Below are positions 46,985 through 58,886 of a DNA stretch of 64,000 bases, one piece after another. How positions within the stretch are numbered: the stretch's first letter is position 1; every line of letters starts with the position of its first letter. The stretch comes from Costus lasius (Eukaryota > Streptophyta > Magnoliopsida > Zingiberales > Costaceae). The DNA lies in NCBI GenBank assembly GCA_027563935.2, contig CM050449.1, positions 70,584,556 through 70,648,555 of the forward strand, in the 5' to 3' direction. A model generated the notes under the pieces. That model ran no database searches and was not told where the DNA came from. It saw only the letters and a list, made by a program, of their open reading frames with translations. A program made the translations under genes and the position numbers.

Positions 46985-48060
46985 TTGTTGTGTCCGCAAA
47001 TGCACGGATAATCAAAGTAATAATTAAGATATCAAACCACAGAGACCTCGTTTGTCAAGTACCGAATAATCGATTTCTCACGAGCTAGGCAATTGATAAT
47101 GATGAAAGCAAACTATCACAAACTACACGAAAAAGTCAGAGAGAGAAACTAGGACTAGGGTTTCATCCACCTTAATTTCAATGACTAGACCTAAATAAGT
47201 GGTCGTCAATCTAAATTTATTATGATAAAGATATAATTTACCTTATAAAGAAATCATCTCGCTTTCGCACACAATTTATAAAGAACCAAACCCCACTTTT
47301 GCACAAGAATTATTCAATGCTAAAGATAAGTAAATCATTGACAAAGAACTCAAATATCACTTTCGTGCATCCAAATTCTAAGTCAATCATCTCAAGTGAA
47401 AACTAAATACTTTTATACTTTTAGTTTTCACAGGTTCTACTTGAGGTTTTCCAACGACCCGATACTTAATTTCTTACAGTATCATCATGTTTATTTCATT
47501 AACTCAATCCTAGTTCAAACTATCAACATGGCAATAAGCTTCTAAAGTCTAGAAATAAGAACAAACCTAATTTCTTACAATGAGTTCCTAAATCTTAATT
47601 TTAGGGTTCCAAGTTCTCGCAAGTCACTTTTCAGTCCATATTGCAAAAACTCCAAATCATGCTGATAATATGAAACTATGGAGAATTAAAGGTAATCATC
47701 ACATAAGTAGAATTAACATAGTAAAATCATCCTGACGAAATAAAAATTATCTAGTCATTAAGAAGTAAAGGGGATTACACCCCCGTGTCCCAAAAAGTAT
47801 TTAAGCTAACATAGTTTAAGAATTACAAAAAAACCATGGTTTCGAATGATCAGAAATCGAAGAGAAAGGAGAAATTCAGCTAACAGCACGGCCGTAATGA
47901 AAATTACAGCCGTAATTTTGAGTATGGATAGTGGCAGCGATGCCACTTTTGTTGATTTCTCCTCTGATCGATCTCCTTTCGCTCTGAAATTTTTGGGGTA
48001 TCTTCTCCTCCTCTAGGCGCAGCTTCACCTCAAATTTCACGACCGGAGATGCATTGTACA
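46985..48060. repeat. Unidentified dispersed repeat, left copy
   Basis: Begins TGTGTCCGCAAATGCACGG. The first part (to about 47440) recurs directly at 62685-63130. The second part (about 47440-48060) recurs inverted at about 63150-64000. The words CTTTCGCACAC / CTTTCGTGC recur inside. No coding frame. It may be part of an LTR or an unknown non-autonomous element. Confidence 0.7.
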
Positions 48061-48292
48061 CTTCTCAGCGGTGAAACCTATGGCAATGGTGAAAAATAAT
48101 GATTTCTCTCTTGAACGTAGATCAAAATTGGGGCTTTTCGTGTGTCTGTGTTCGCCTTGTTCACTAGCGTATTCCCCTCCTTATGGATCTCAAATTGGTG
48201 GTTCAAATCATCCACAATCATCCACGCAAGAATCGGGCTTCAATTTATTCAAAAAATTCGGCCGTCTGGGTTAGAATTATGGTCGTGTTTTC

Positions 48293-48590
48293 GATTACGG
48301 CGGTGCCGTAATTGCTACAAAGTTTTTTGGTACAGAAATCGACCGGAATTACGGTACCATAATATGCATTACGGCAGTACCGTAATTTTTGCAAAACTTT
48401 TGGGTCAGAAATTGCCTCAAAATACGACCCATAATACTAATTACGGCGGTGCGTAAAGTCTGCAAAACTTTTTGTACATATATCGACCCAAAATATGGTA
48501 GTGCTTAGAAATTACGGCAGTGCCGTGATTTATTCTGTAGGTTCAGTAAAACCACAGTACTGTAATTTATATTACAGCCCTACTGTAATT
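48293..48590. repeat. Roughly 72 bp tandem array on a quasi-palindrome
   Basis: Five units spaced 74, 72, 71 and 60 bp, each centred on a variant of TTACGGCRGTRCCGTAA (48295, 48369, 48441, 48512, 48572). The sequence between units is also similar (CAAAACTTTTTG and AATCGACC words). Confidence 0.85.
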
Positions 48591-48599
48591 TGGTCTGAA

Positions 48600-49944
48600 G
48601 CTTTGATTTGCGTGAAATTTGATATGCGATCTTCTCTTGATGATGGGAATTCATCTATGCATCTGAACTTGCTTGAAAATGCCTTAAAATAGTGCTTTTC
48701 TACACGAAAATGATCAAAATCTGGAAAAGGGTAGATTCAGCAATATTTGATAAATAAGGCATAAAAATAAGCAAAAGAGCATGAATATGACATAAAAGAC
48801 CTATCAAATGGCACAAAATATACTATAAATTTTCGTGTCATCAAATACATAAGGCTCAAACTTTACTTTTCCTCAATCAAAATCAAAAACTGATCAGAGG
48901 AATAGATTTTCTCACCAATTGTTTCATAAAATTCTAAATAAACATATCATCCTTTGAATTCAATTCTCAAGATCTACAACTCAATCAAATAAAATTTCGC
49001 AACTTGTACAATAAGTAGAATTTCAATCTCAAGACTTCACCTAGTTTCAGTTCAAACCTATCATATTTTTGTTTACAGGAATAGAATTTCCAAGATCTTT
49101 TTCCACTCATAATTTTTTTTTAGTTCCTCCCTTTTATGTATCGTTCACATTCTCTAATTCGATTACCACCTTTTTTTTCTGGTGACGAAGTTAGAGTGCA
49201 TTGGTCACATAATCAATGTAGTAGAACTCATATCCAAAGATTAGCGGAGTTAATGTGAAATGATTTCTCTCATGGTATGTACCCACATAGATACATGTTT
49301 TTTTCTTTGGACTTCAACTCTTAACTTAGGTACCACTGCAAATCAACACGGTGCCAAGACGAGGAGTCATTCTCTTGATTTTTCTTTTTCTCTCATTTTG
49401 ACTTCAACCCATGTCTTTGGTACCACTACCAATTTTGCGCAATGCCAAGTAAGGGAGTCATTACTCTCTTTATTTAGATCATTGAATCTTTCTTCCCAAC
49501 AAATAGTAGATAGGATGAACATCAACTAAATTAATCAATCAAAATCAATTCAAAAATCATACTCATATGCTAATTTTATTTAAAGAAGTAGCTTCACTTT
49601 TTAAACCAAATTCATCAAATAACATGTTCACCCAAAATTTTATTCATCAATCAATAAAAAATTCCAATAGGCAGCTATATATAAGAGAAATATATTCAAC
49701 ACAATAGGTTTAGTCCTAATTACAGGCATAAACTCATTCATCATGAAGAGAATCATTTTATCAATAGAAGTTTCTCAAAAATAGATCACACCACAAGACA
49801 ATGATAACAGATCGAACTCAATATCAACATCAGAATATCATATAATCCAATCGAATCATGATAAAGTAATAAAAAAGCAGCGGACATAAGAAGTTTGGAA
49901 GAGTTATCCTTTTCTATAAGAATTGAAACATCAATGAGATGGGG
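48600..49944. other. AT-rich interval, no gene seen
   Basis: Contains a diverged direct duplication of about 75 bp (about 49308-49375 and 49397-49465), sharing GACTTCAAC, TGGTACCAC or TAGGTACCAC, GTGCCAAG and GGAGTCATT. No frame with a recognisable domain. It ends at TSD TGGGG (49940-49944). Confidence 0.5.
49940..49944. repeat. Target-site duplication of element C, left copy
   Basis: TGGGG before the element start TGATGTAGGG recurs at 62234-62238 after the final CCCCCATCA. Confidence 0.9.
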
Positions 49945-51651
49945 TGATGTAGGGTGGAGACACGTGATGAGCAAACTAGAAAAAAGTAATTAAAATCTAA
50001 AAATACAGCAAGCAGCCATAATTCAGTGCTACAGATAGATATTAAAGTAGCAAATGTCTGAGAGGGGGTTCCAATCACCCAATATCCAAACTAAATGAAC
50101 CACATTGTAGAACTAAATTTGTTCTTGGCATGCATATCAAGATGGAGAGTAGACTCCTACTCGAGCATAAAGATTATCTGCAACCAATATAGCTACTTAG
50201 ATTAGACAATAAGATCAGTGCAGGAATTAATTTGTTAAGCTTTTGAGGTTGTTTCAGTATACTCGTCCATCTATTAGAGCAAGGTGAGTTCTTCCTATTG
50301 ACACCAAAGATCAAGATTTTGGTGGCGCCGATTGCTTAAAATACTTGCGAGAACAAACATAATCAGATTAGAAAGCAGATTACTGAAGCAGTAAACTTAA
50401 TAAAACAGATCAGGAACAGGGGACGTTTGCATCATTCCTCGACAGTGGAGCATGGATTGCTCATCGGAGGCAAAGGTGACATAGGAGAAGGCAAGGTGGT
50501 GTCGATGTTGTCGGAGCACTAACGATAGGTGGTGAGAGGAGGCGAGGACGGCGACGGAGTACAGGCGGAAGCGGAGAAACGGATGCTCAGCCGAACAGGG
50601 GAAGTGCGGGAGTGGAACAGGGATCGTCAGCGTTCGTCCAGTGGTGCACAATCGCCGGACCTGTTACGACTGGAGGTCCTTATGATGATGGCAAATATGT
50701 GGCTGGAGTTTGAGGTCGAGTGGTGGGCTGTCGGAGGAGGATGAGGTCGAAAAGTGGGACTAGGGCAGAAACTAGGCGGAATCAGGGGTTCTAGTCGGCG
50801 TTTCGATTCTGGCCATCCAATCGGCGGATGGATGGATGCCGGCGGCTGAGGGTTCTTGAGGGGAAGGTGAGCTGATGGCCGAAGTCTTGTGGAGATCCGG
50901 CTAGTGGATTGTCGGCGGCGATGTTGCACAGTTTCAAAATCTGGGTGAAGATTGACGTGTGCGGGTGTTTGCAGCGAAGTTGAGAGATTTTAAGGTTGTA
51001 GAGGAGATTCGAGGGGAAAGGAAAGGAGGAATGGCGACGCAAGCGCCTAGAAAAGAGGGGAGGGAGAGATCCGATAAAGAGGAAGAAGAACCATTTCCAA
51101 ATTCATTCAAAAACATTCTACCGATTACAATGATCAATGTGATACATATAGAAGAGGAGCGACGCGGCTGAGATGTTGTAGGCGACAGAGACGTTGAAGC
51201 TTCCTTGTGGGCTGAGCGATAGAGACGTTGCTACTTCCATGTTTGGCAGCATAGAGACGTTGAGGAGTTTTCCATTGTTGGTCTGTGACGTTGCAAGCTT
51301 TGCATCGTAGGGTTGCTTCCATTGCTTTGGCGTGAGGATGAGCATTGGATGAGATGGTGCTGATTTGGAGTTGGCGCAATTGTTGCTTTGGCATGAGGGT
51401 GAGCGTTGGCCGTTGGATGAGATCCTTTGTTTCCTCTTGTGCTGGCACAAATATGTTCTTTACTGGGCTTGGGCTTGGACATCTTGTGCTTGAATGTCTT
51501 GAGTTTCTCTTGTGGTTGAAGTGATTTCTTCTGTTATTTAGATAGCTTTATTGATTGACTTGCTAGCTTATTTGTGAGCCTCTGAACCTTTGTCTATGGT
51601 AGTCGTAGACTCCACTTCTACCTTCTTGGCCTATGGTTTCTACCCCCATCA
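49945..51651 (-). repeat. C LTR1 (3' side)
   Basis: 1707 bp. It has three extra bases near 51423 (GAGATCCTTTG) and several single differences that set it apart from LTR2 and LTR3, which resemble each other more. In the element sense it is preceded by a purine-rich CAGGGAGAAT tract. Confidence 0.9.
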
Positions 51652-51698
51652 ATTCTCCCTGGGTGAAAAAAATTCTTCCCCGAAGAATTGCTCTTGCA

Positions 51699-52979
51699 CT
51701 AGTGGAGTAGTTTTGGAGGGGTAAGAATAAACATCCAAAGTCCATGCTGGAAGCCAATGACTCCTGCATTCAATTCCCTTTCTTGGCCATGTCCAATAGT
51801 ACAGTTGTCATAGAAAATCATAGGACTTAGGAAAAAACAAGGAATGATGAAATCAATATATTCAACTTCAATAAGTGCAAAGTTCAAAGCATGTTTGAGT
51901 TCATTATGTTTTGTTGATACTAATGGAGGCTTAAGGGTGTGGGTAGAAGGACCTAAAAGACAAGATTCAAGGATCATAGGGTCCTGGAAAAGATTTTCTA
52001 AGTCTAGGGGTTGACCTAAAGGTTGAGGATTAGGATCCAGGTCAAGCTCAAAAGGCTCTAAGTATTCCTTAGACTCAGGTTTGGTCAACATATGCTCCAG
52101 TATGAGAGTGGATGGACCTAGACATGGCTCATAAAATATCAAGCTTAAAGATGGGCTTTCTAAGCAAGGCTCATGATGCATTAAACTTATAGTAGGTGTA
52201 TCCATACTAGGTTCATCTAAAGAGGGCAGACCTAACTTAGGTTCAAGCTGAGAACCTATGGGTATGGGACCTAAAATTGAAGGTAAAGGTGTTGGCCCTA
52301 AAATTGAAGGTGAAGGCATTGGTTCTACTTGAAGGTTTTGTTCTTCATGTCTTACTTCTTCAAGTTCACTGGTTTCATCAAGACATGAATTAGGCTCTAA
52401 AGTAGGCTCCCAGGTTTGTTCTCTAAGCTCTAAAGGGGTTGAACTCTTTTGTTCTTTTTGCAAGGATTGCTCTATACGACTCTTTATCTCTTGTAACATC
52501 TCGTTACACTATTCACTTAGGCTTTTAGGGTAAATGATGTGTTCCAAACCTTTATGTATGAAGCTATAGTAGCAAGGTTTACTAAAATAATATCCCTGAA
52601 AATCATGCATAAATTCATTGCCAAATAAAATGTCAAAGCCTTCAAAACCCATCACATCACACCAAATTTCAGTTTTGATATTGTTTAGCATAATGGTAAC
52701 TAAGCATTGAAAATCAACTAAAGTTATTGTCAAATCATCCCATGTTATGTAGTAAGGGTTATTGTATTTTTCTATGGTGAGGCCAAATTGTTCAAGTGAT
52801 CTAATAGATATAACATTGAACTTAACTTGATGATCTATAATAGTTTTGCCTTTATAACCATTACACCAAACATGAGTTGTAAAACTATTAGGCCTATGTG
52901 TGAGAACCTTATAGTTTTCCCTTTTAGATACAAGTTCTTTTTTTGTTGTAATTTCCCTTTGATAATAGTGATGCACCAT
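51699..52979 (-). pseudogene. C internal ORF, copy 1: protease-like domain plus Pro-rich tail
   Basis: A 427-codon frame on the minus strand with a single TGA/TAG-type break at 52509-52511. The first part looks like a Ty3-type retropepsin: KGKTIIDHQVKFNVISIRSL, followed by FGLTIE and a closing FEGFDILFGNEFM. The position of the catalytic D-S/T-G-A reads D-H-Q-V. The second part is rich in Pro, Leu, Glu and Ser with repeated LGP/ILGP words and no known domain. Copy 2 lacks the break at this position. Confidence 0.7.
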
Positions 52980-53246
52980 GAAGTGTTATGAGTAGTTTGG
53001 AGTGCAACTAGTGTGTAAGCAAGATTTTTTTTTCTAGCAAATAATGCAAACTAAGTAATAAGAACAACTAAACATGAAAGCATGTATTTTTTTTTTCAAT
53101 TACAAGTAAATAGCAAATGCTTAACTAACATGCAACAATAAACAACAGGGCATGAAAACAAAAACTAACAATGATGATTTTTTTTATATATATATGCAAA
53201 GAGTAAAGCAAGGATCGTGTGGGCAGACAAGAGTTGCTCACAACTT

Positions 53247-53258
53247 GCTCTGATACCA
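53247..53258 (-). promoter_or_regulatory. C primer-binding site next to LTR2
   Basis: TGGTATCAGAGC on the minus strand, three bases from the LTR edge: the initiator tRNA-Met site. Confidence 0.88.
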
Positions 53259-53261
53259 AAC

Positions 53262-54965
53262 TGATGTAGGGTGGAGACACGTGATGAGCAAACTAGAAAA
53301 AAGTAATTAAAATCTAAAAATACAGTAAGCAGCAAGAATTCAGTCCTATAGATAGATATTAAAGTAGCAAATGTCTGAGAGGGGGTTCCAATCACCCAAT
53401 ATCCAAACTAAATGAACCACATTGTAGAACTAAATTAGTTCTTGGCATGCATATCAAGATGGAGAGTAGACTCCAACTCGAGCATAAAGATTATCTGCAA
53501 CCAATATAGCTACTCAGATTAGACAATAAGATCAGTGCAGGAATTAATTTGTTAAGCTTTTGAGGTTGTTTCAGTATACTCGTCCATCTATTAGAGCAAG
53601 GTGAGTTCTTCCTATTGACACCAAAGATCAAGATTTTGGTGGCGCCGATTGCTTAAAATACCTGTGAGAACAAATGTAATCAGATTAGAAAGCAAATTAC
53701 TGAAGCAGTAAACTTAATAAAACAGAACAGGAACAGGGGACGTTTGCGTCGTTCCTCGACGGTGGAGCATGGATTGCTCATCGGAGGCAAAGGAGAAACA
53801 GGAGAAGGCAAGGTGTTGTCGATGTTGCCGGAGCACTGACGATAGGTGGTGAGAGGAGGCGAGGACGACGACGGAGTACAGGTAGAAGCGGAGAAACGGA
53901 TGCTCAGCCGAACAGGGGAAGTGCGGGATTGGAACTGGGATCGTCGGCATTCGTTCGGTGGTGCACAATCACCGGACCTGTTACGACTGGAGGTCCTTAT
54001 GATGATGGCAAAGATGTGGCCAGAGTTTGAGGTCGAGTGGTGGGATGTCGGAGGAGGACGGCGTCGAAAGGCGGGACTAGGGCAAAAACTAGGCGGAAAC
54101 AGGGGTTTTGGTCAGCGTTTCGATTCTGCTCATCCAAGCGGCGGATGGATGGATGCTGGCGGCTGAGGGTTCTTGAGGGGAAGGTGAGCTGATGGCCAAA
54201 GTCTTGTGGAGATCCAGTGAGTGGATCATCGGTGGCGATGTTGCAAAGTTTTGAAATCTGGGTGAAGATTGACATGTGCGGGTGTTTGTAGCGAAGCAGA
54301 GAGATTTTAAGGTTGTAGAGAAGATTCAAGGGGAAAGGAGAGGAGAAATGGCGACGCAAGCGTCTAGAAAAGAGGGGAGGGAGAGATCCGATAAAGAGGA
54401 AGAAGAACCATTTCCAAATTCATTCAAAAACATTCTACTGATTACAATGATCGACGTGATACATATAGAAGAGGAGCGACACTGCTAAGAAGTTGTAGGC
54501 GACAGAGACGTTGAAGCTTCCTTGTGGGCTGAGCGAAGGAGACGTTGCTACTTCCATGTTTGGCAGCATAGAGACATTGTGGAGTTTTCCATTGTTGGTC
54601 TATGACGTTGCAAGCTTTCCATCGCAGGGTTGCTTCCATTGATTTGGCGTGAGGATGAGCGTTGCATGAGATGGTGCTGATTTGGAGTTGGCGCAATTGT
54701 TGCTTTGGCGTGAGGGTGAGCGTTGGCCGTTGGATGAGATTTGTTTCCTCTTGTGCTGGCGCAAATATGTTCTTTACTGGGCTTGGGCTTGGACATCTTG
54801 TGCTTGAATGTCTTGAGTTTCTCTTGTGGTTGAAGTGATTTCTTCTGTTATTTAACTAGCTTTATTGATTGACTTGGTAGCTTATTTGTGAGCCTCTGAA
54901 CCTTTGTCTACGGTAGTCGTAGACTCCACTTGTACCTTCTTAGCCTGTGGTTTTTACCCCCATCA
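53262..54965 (-). repeat. C LTR2 (middle)
   Basis: 1704 bp. It serves as the right end of unit 1 and the left end of unit 2. Shares derived changes with LTR3. Confidence 0.92.
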
Positions 54966-55690
54966 ATTCTCCCTGGGTGAAAAAAATTCTTCCCCGAAGA
55001 ATTGCTCTTGTGCTGGTGGAGTAGTTTTGGAGGGGTAAGAATAAACATCCAAAGTCCATGCTGGAAGCCAATGACTCCTGCATTCAATTCCCTTTCTCGG
55101 CCATGTCCATTAGTACAGTTGTCATAGAAAATCATAGGACTTAGGAAAAAACAAGGAATGATGAAATCAATATATTCAACTTCAATAAGTGCAAAGTTCA
55201 AAGCATGTTTGAGTTCATTATGTTTTGTTGATACTAATGGAGGCTTATGGGTGTGGGTAGAAGGACCTAAAAGACAAGATTCAAGGATCATAGGGTCCTG
55301 GAAAAGATTTTCTAAGTCTAGGGGCTGACCTAAAGGTTGAGGATTAGGATCCAGGTTAAGCTCAAAAGGCTCTAAGTATTCCCTAGACTCAGGTTTGGTC
55401 AACATATGCTCTAGTATGAGAGTGGATGGACCTAGACATGGCTCATAAAACAGCAAGCTTAAAGATGGGCTTTCTAAGCAAGGCTCATGATGCATTAAAC
55501 TTATAGTAGGTGTATCCATACTAGGTTCATCTAAAGAGGTTAGACCTAACTTAGGTTCAAGCTGAGAACCTATGGGTATGGGCCCTAAAATTGAAGGTAA
55601 AGGTGTTGGCCCTAAAATTGAAGGTGAAGGCATTGGTTCTACTTGAAGGTTTGGTTCTTCATGTCTTACTTCTTCAAGTTCACTGGTTTC
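54908..55690 (-). pseudogene. C internal ORF, copy 2, C-terminal part
   Basis: The Pro-rich tail (MPSPSILGPTPLPSILGP) corresponding to the second half of copy 1, cut off from its N-terminal part by the solo LTR at 55696. It runs on past the LTR2 edge because of the frame, so the last residues are probably not meaningful. Confidence 0.65.
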
Positions 55691-57979
55691 ATCAATGTTA
55701 GGGAATACCGGGTGTAATTTAAAATTTTACAGTCCCAGGACGCAGCGGAAGAATCATTACACCCGAAACATATTCCAGTCCCAACGATCCATGCGAGAGA
55801 GAAGACACAAGGATGTGTTAGAGATGTACCTCTTTTGCTTGTCTAGTTGCTGAAGCCATGTTGATGGCACCCATGTGTTCGCCCTCTACAAGTATCCATG
55901 CGTCGACCATCTCAACGTTGCTCCCTTCCATGCTCGGTGCTAGCCTCGGGAAGAGAATCAAGCCTTTGTCACTCTCTTCAGATCTTGCGCCACCTCCAAG
56001 GTAGAAGCGCCAAGAAGAGATGAGGAGGAAGAAGATGTGCCAAGTACTTCCTTCTTCTTCTTTGCTTGCGCCACCTTCAAGCAAGGTGCGCCAATGGCCA
56101 AGGAACGGATAAGGCTTGTGGCAAGGAGATGCCACCAAGCACTAAGACTCCTTGCGCCAAGAAGAGAGGGAGATGAAGAAGAAGTTGCGGCCACTTGGAA
56201 GAAGCTTGCGCCAACCCTATATTGCTCTCGCCACTTGCCCTCCAATTCTCTCCAAGAGATATGTCACGCCTCCAAGAGATTGTCCACATGAACAACATCA
56301 ACAAGAAGGGTGGCAAGGGGTCCTATAAATAGGACAAGAGGCGGCTAGGGAAAGGGCTAGGATCATGCCATGTGTATGGCTAGGATGAAAAGGTTTGTGA
56401 CAAGGAAAGTCTCCAAGACATTTCCTTAAACCCATTCAACCCTTCCTTATGCGCCAAGACCTTGTCTTGCGCCCCAAGCAATATATCAGCCCATGACATG
56501 CCTTAGAGGCATGCATTCCATCCAAGGAAGAAGGGCTAGGTGCAACATGCAAGGGGTATTCGGCTAGGGTAAGGGTTTGGGTGCATGTAGGGTTTATGAG
56601 GTAAGGAAAGTCTCCAAGACCTTGCCATAATCCTCATTCAACCTAACCATATGCACCCAAGGACTTTCCTAAAAGTTCTCAAGCCATATCAGCCCCAACA
56701 CTTACCATAGAGGCAAGATACCATCAAAGGATGAAGGGGAAGGCGCCACTTCCTTCCAAAGGAAGCAATTTATGCCACCCACACCCCATTATGCCCCTAG
56801 GTGCCAATGGGGTTGGGTTTCTCCCCATTATACCCTTTTAAGCCAATTCCTTCTTCATGATAACTTATTATTGGGCCTCATTGGGTAATGAGCTAACCCA
56901 AACTTCATGGCATGGGTTGATTAAGCCATTGGATCCAATCCAATGCAACTCTAATCCAAATGTGACCAATCTAGGTCAATTTTGGGTCAACCTACCAAAA
57001 ATGAAGTTTGGCTCCAATAACTTTCTTCCAACTCATCAGGCCCATTGGCGCCGATGAAATCTTCCAAATGGATCCAAGTTATCCAATAACTTGATCCAAA
57101 GGCTTCTGATTAAAGCAACGTCAAGAGTCTATTGTGTGTGACCCCATAGGATCCATATGACGATGGCAATGATGTAAACATCATAAGTAGTGAGGGGTAT
57201 CTAGCAACACATCACTACTACCCATGTCATAGGACTTAAGTCATATGGCAACAACTCCTAACCAAACAACGAGGATTCCCATGCATTATAGATCCCTTTG
57301 CCTAAACTGATATCCTGTCATTGGATTAGTCTCAAGTTCATTAATCCAATGCATTGGTCATGACTCAACTAGTGTGGCCACAAATTCCTGTCATGCACCA
57401 ATAAGGTGGGGCGCCCCTGAGTGGATATCATGCTTCCAATAAGGAAGGGGCAAATCCTACTATTGGTCATCCATGTCTCTACATGACTTATGACATGCCC
57501 AATGACAGTCGTTTTGGTCTCCCAATTACGGAGAGACGTAAGACTGTATCAAAGCATACCCATCATCAAATCTAGACATGAATACCTCAAGTCTAAGGAT
57601 CAATGCAAACCTCTTGCATGTGAGATTGAGTTGTTGACTAGACAAGTCAATCCTCACGGTGGATCACTCCAGTGCAACCAATGCACCTGTATGTCTGCGT
57701 TACTGTGCCCCGCACCTAACCAGCCCATACACCAGTCTCACATGTACCAAAGCTGTCCCATATCTGCTAAGGTACCTTGACTGGGGATAGCTTATGAGAA
57801 TGGATCCAACCAAACTCCTGGGACATTATTTATGCAACTCAATACATCAACGCAGGTAGAGAAGTCTGCATAATAACGACCATGCCTCTATAAAGAATAA
57901 CAATTCCATCAAAGTACATTCAAACAATGCCCGACCATGTCCAAACATTGGTCTGTGGGGCATAAACGCCAACAATCAA
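55691..57979 (-). mobile_element. Solo LTR of a B-related copia element with TSD
   Basis: A 2279 bp LTR (55696-57974), minus strand, TGTTAGGGAATACC to AACGCCAACA, flanked by ATCAA on both sides. The uninterrupted target is visible in copy 1 near 52376. It is colinear with the B LTR but clearly diverged. A TATAAATA box-like word is at about 56324. A solo LTR arises by recombination between the two LTRs of a full element. Confidence 0.93.
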
Positions 57980-58091
57980 GACATGAATTAGGCTCTAAAG
58001 TAGGCTCCCAGGTTTGTTCTCTAAGCTCTAAAGGGGTTGAACTCTTTTGTTCTTTTTGCAAGGATTGCTCTATACAACTCTTTATCTCTTG

Positions 58092-58577
58092 TCACATCTC
58101 GTTACACTGTTCACTTAGGCTTTTAGGGTAAATGATGTGTTCCAAACCTTTATGTATGAAGCTATAGTAGCAAGGTTTACTAAAATAATATCCCTGAAAA
58201 TTATGCATAAATTCATTGCTTAATAAAATGTCAAAGCCTTCTAAACTCATCACATCACACCAAATTTCAGTTTTGATATTGTTTAGCATAATGGGAACTA
58301 AGCATTGAAAATCAACTAAAGTTATAGTCAAATCATCCCATGTTATGTAGTAAGGGTTATTGTGTTTTTCTATGGTGAGGCCAAATTGTTCAAGTGATCT
58401 AATAGATATAACATTAAACTTAACTTGATGATCTATAATAGTTTTACCTTTATAACCATTACACCAAACATGAGTTGTAAAACTATTAGGCCTATGTGTG
58501 AGAACCTTATAGTTTTCCCTTTTAGATACAAGTTCTTTTTTTGTTGTAATTTCCCTTTGATAATAGTGATTCACCAT
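58092..58577 (-). pseudogene. C internal ORF, copy 2, protease-like N-terminal part
   Basis: Same protease-like domain as copy 1, with the same IIDHQVKFNVIS motif. Reads through the place where copy 1 has its stop (SLSEQCNEM) but has its own TGA three codons later, where copy 1 reads on (EMLQE). The two copies therefore carry different single stops. Confidence 0.72.
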
Positions 58578-58764
58578 GATGTGTTATGAGTAGTTTGGAG
58601 TGCAACTAGTGTGTAAGCAAGATTTTTTTTTTCTAGCAAACAATGCAAACTAAGTAATAAGAACAACTAAACATGAAAGCATGTATTTTTTTTTTCAATT
58701 ACAAGTAAATAGCAAATGCTTAACTAACATGCAACAATAAACAACAGGGCATGAAAACACAAAC

Positions 58765-58782
58765 TAATAATGATGATGATGA

Positions 58783-58820
<38 letters not shown>
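58765..58820. repeat. Microsatellite (GAT)n then (AT)n
   Basis: Several GAT/ATG units run into about 17 AT dinucleotides. A shorter T/AT version lies at the matching place in internal 1 (53176-53196). Confidence 0.9.
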
Positions 58821-58823
<3 letters not shown>

Positions 58824-58871
58824 AAGAGTAAAGCAAGGATCGTGTGGGTAGACAAGAGTTGCTCTCTACTT

Positions 58872-58883
58872 GCTCTGATACCA
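58872..58883 (-). promoter_or_regulatory. C primer-binding site next to LTR3
   Basis: TGGTATCAGAGC on the minus strand, three bases from the LTR3 edge. Confidence 0.88.
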
Positions 58884-58886
58884 AAC

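Noticed and set aside
48293..48590. Regularly spaced repeats that might suggest a CRISPR-like array
   Set aside because: Units diverge, the sequence between them is itself repeated, and the surroundings are plant retrotransposons.
50397..51042. Overlapping frames on both strands in C LTR1, repeated in LTR2 and LTR3
   Set aside because: They recur only because the LTR recurs. Several frames on both strands are open at once, as expected from base composition.
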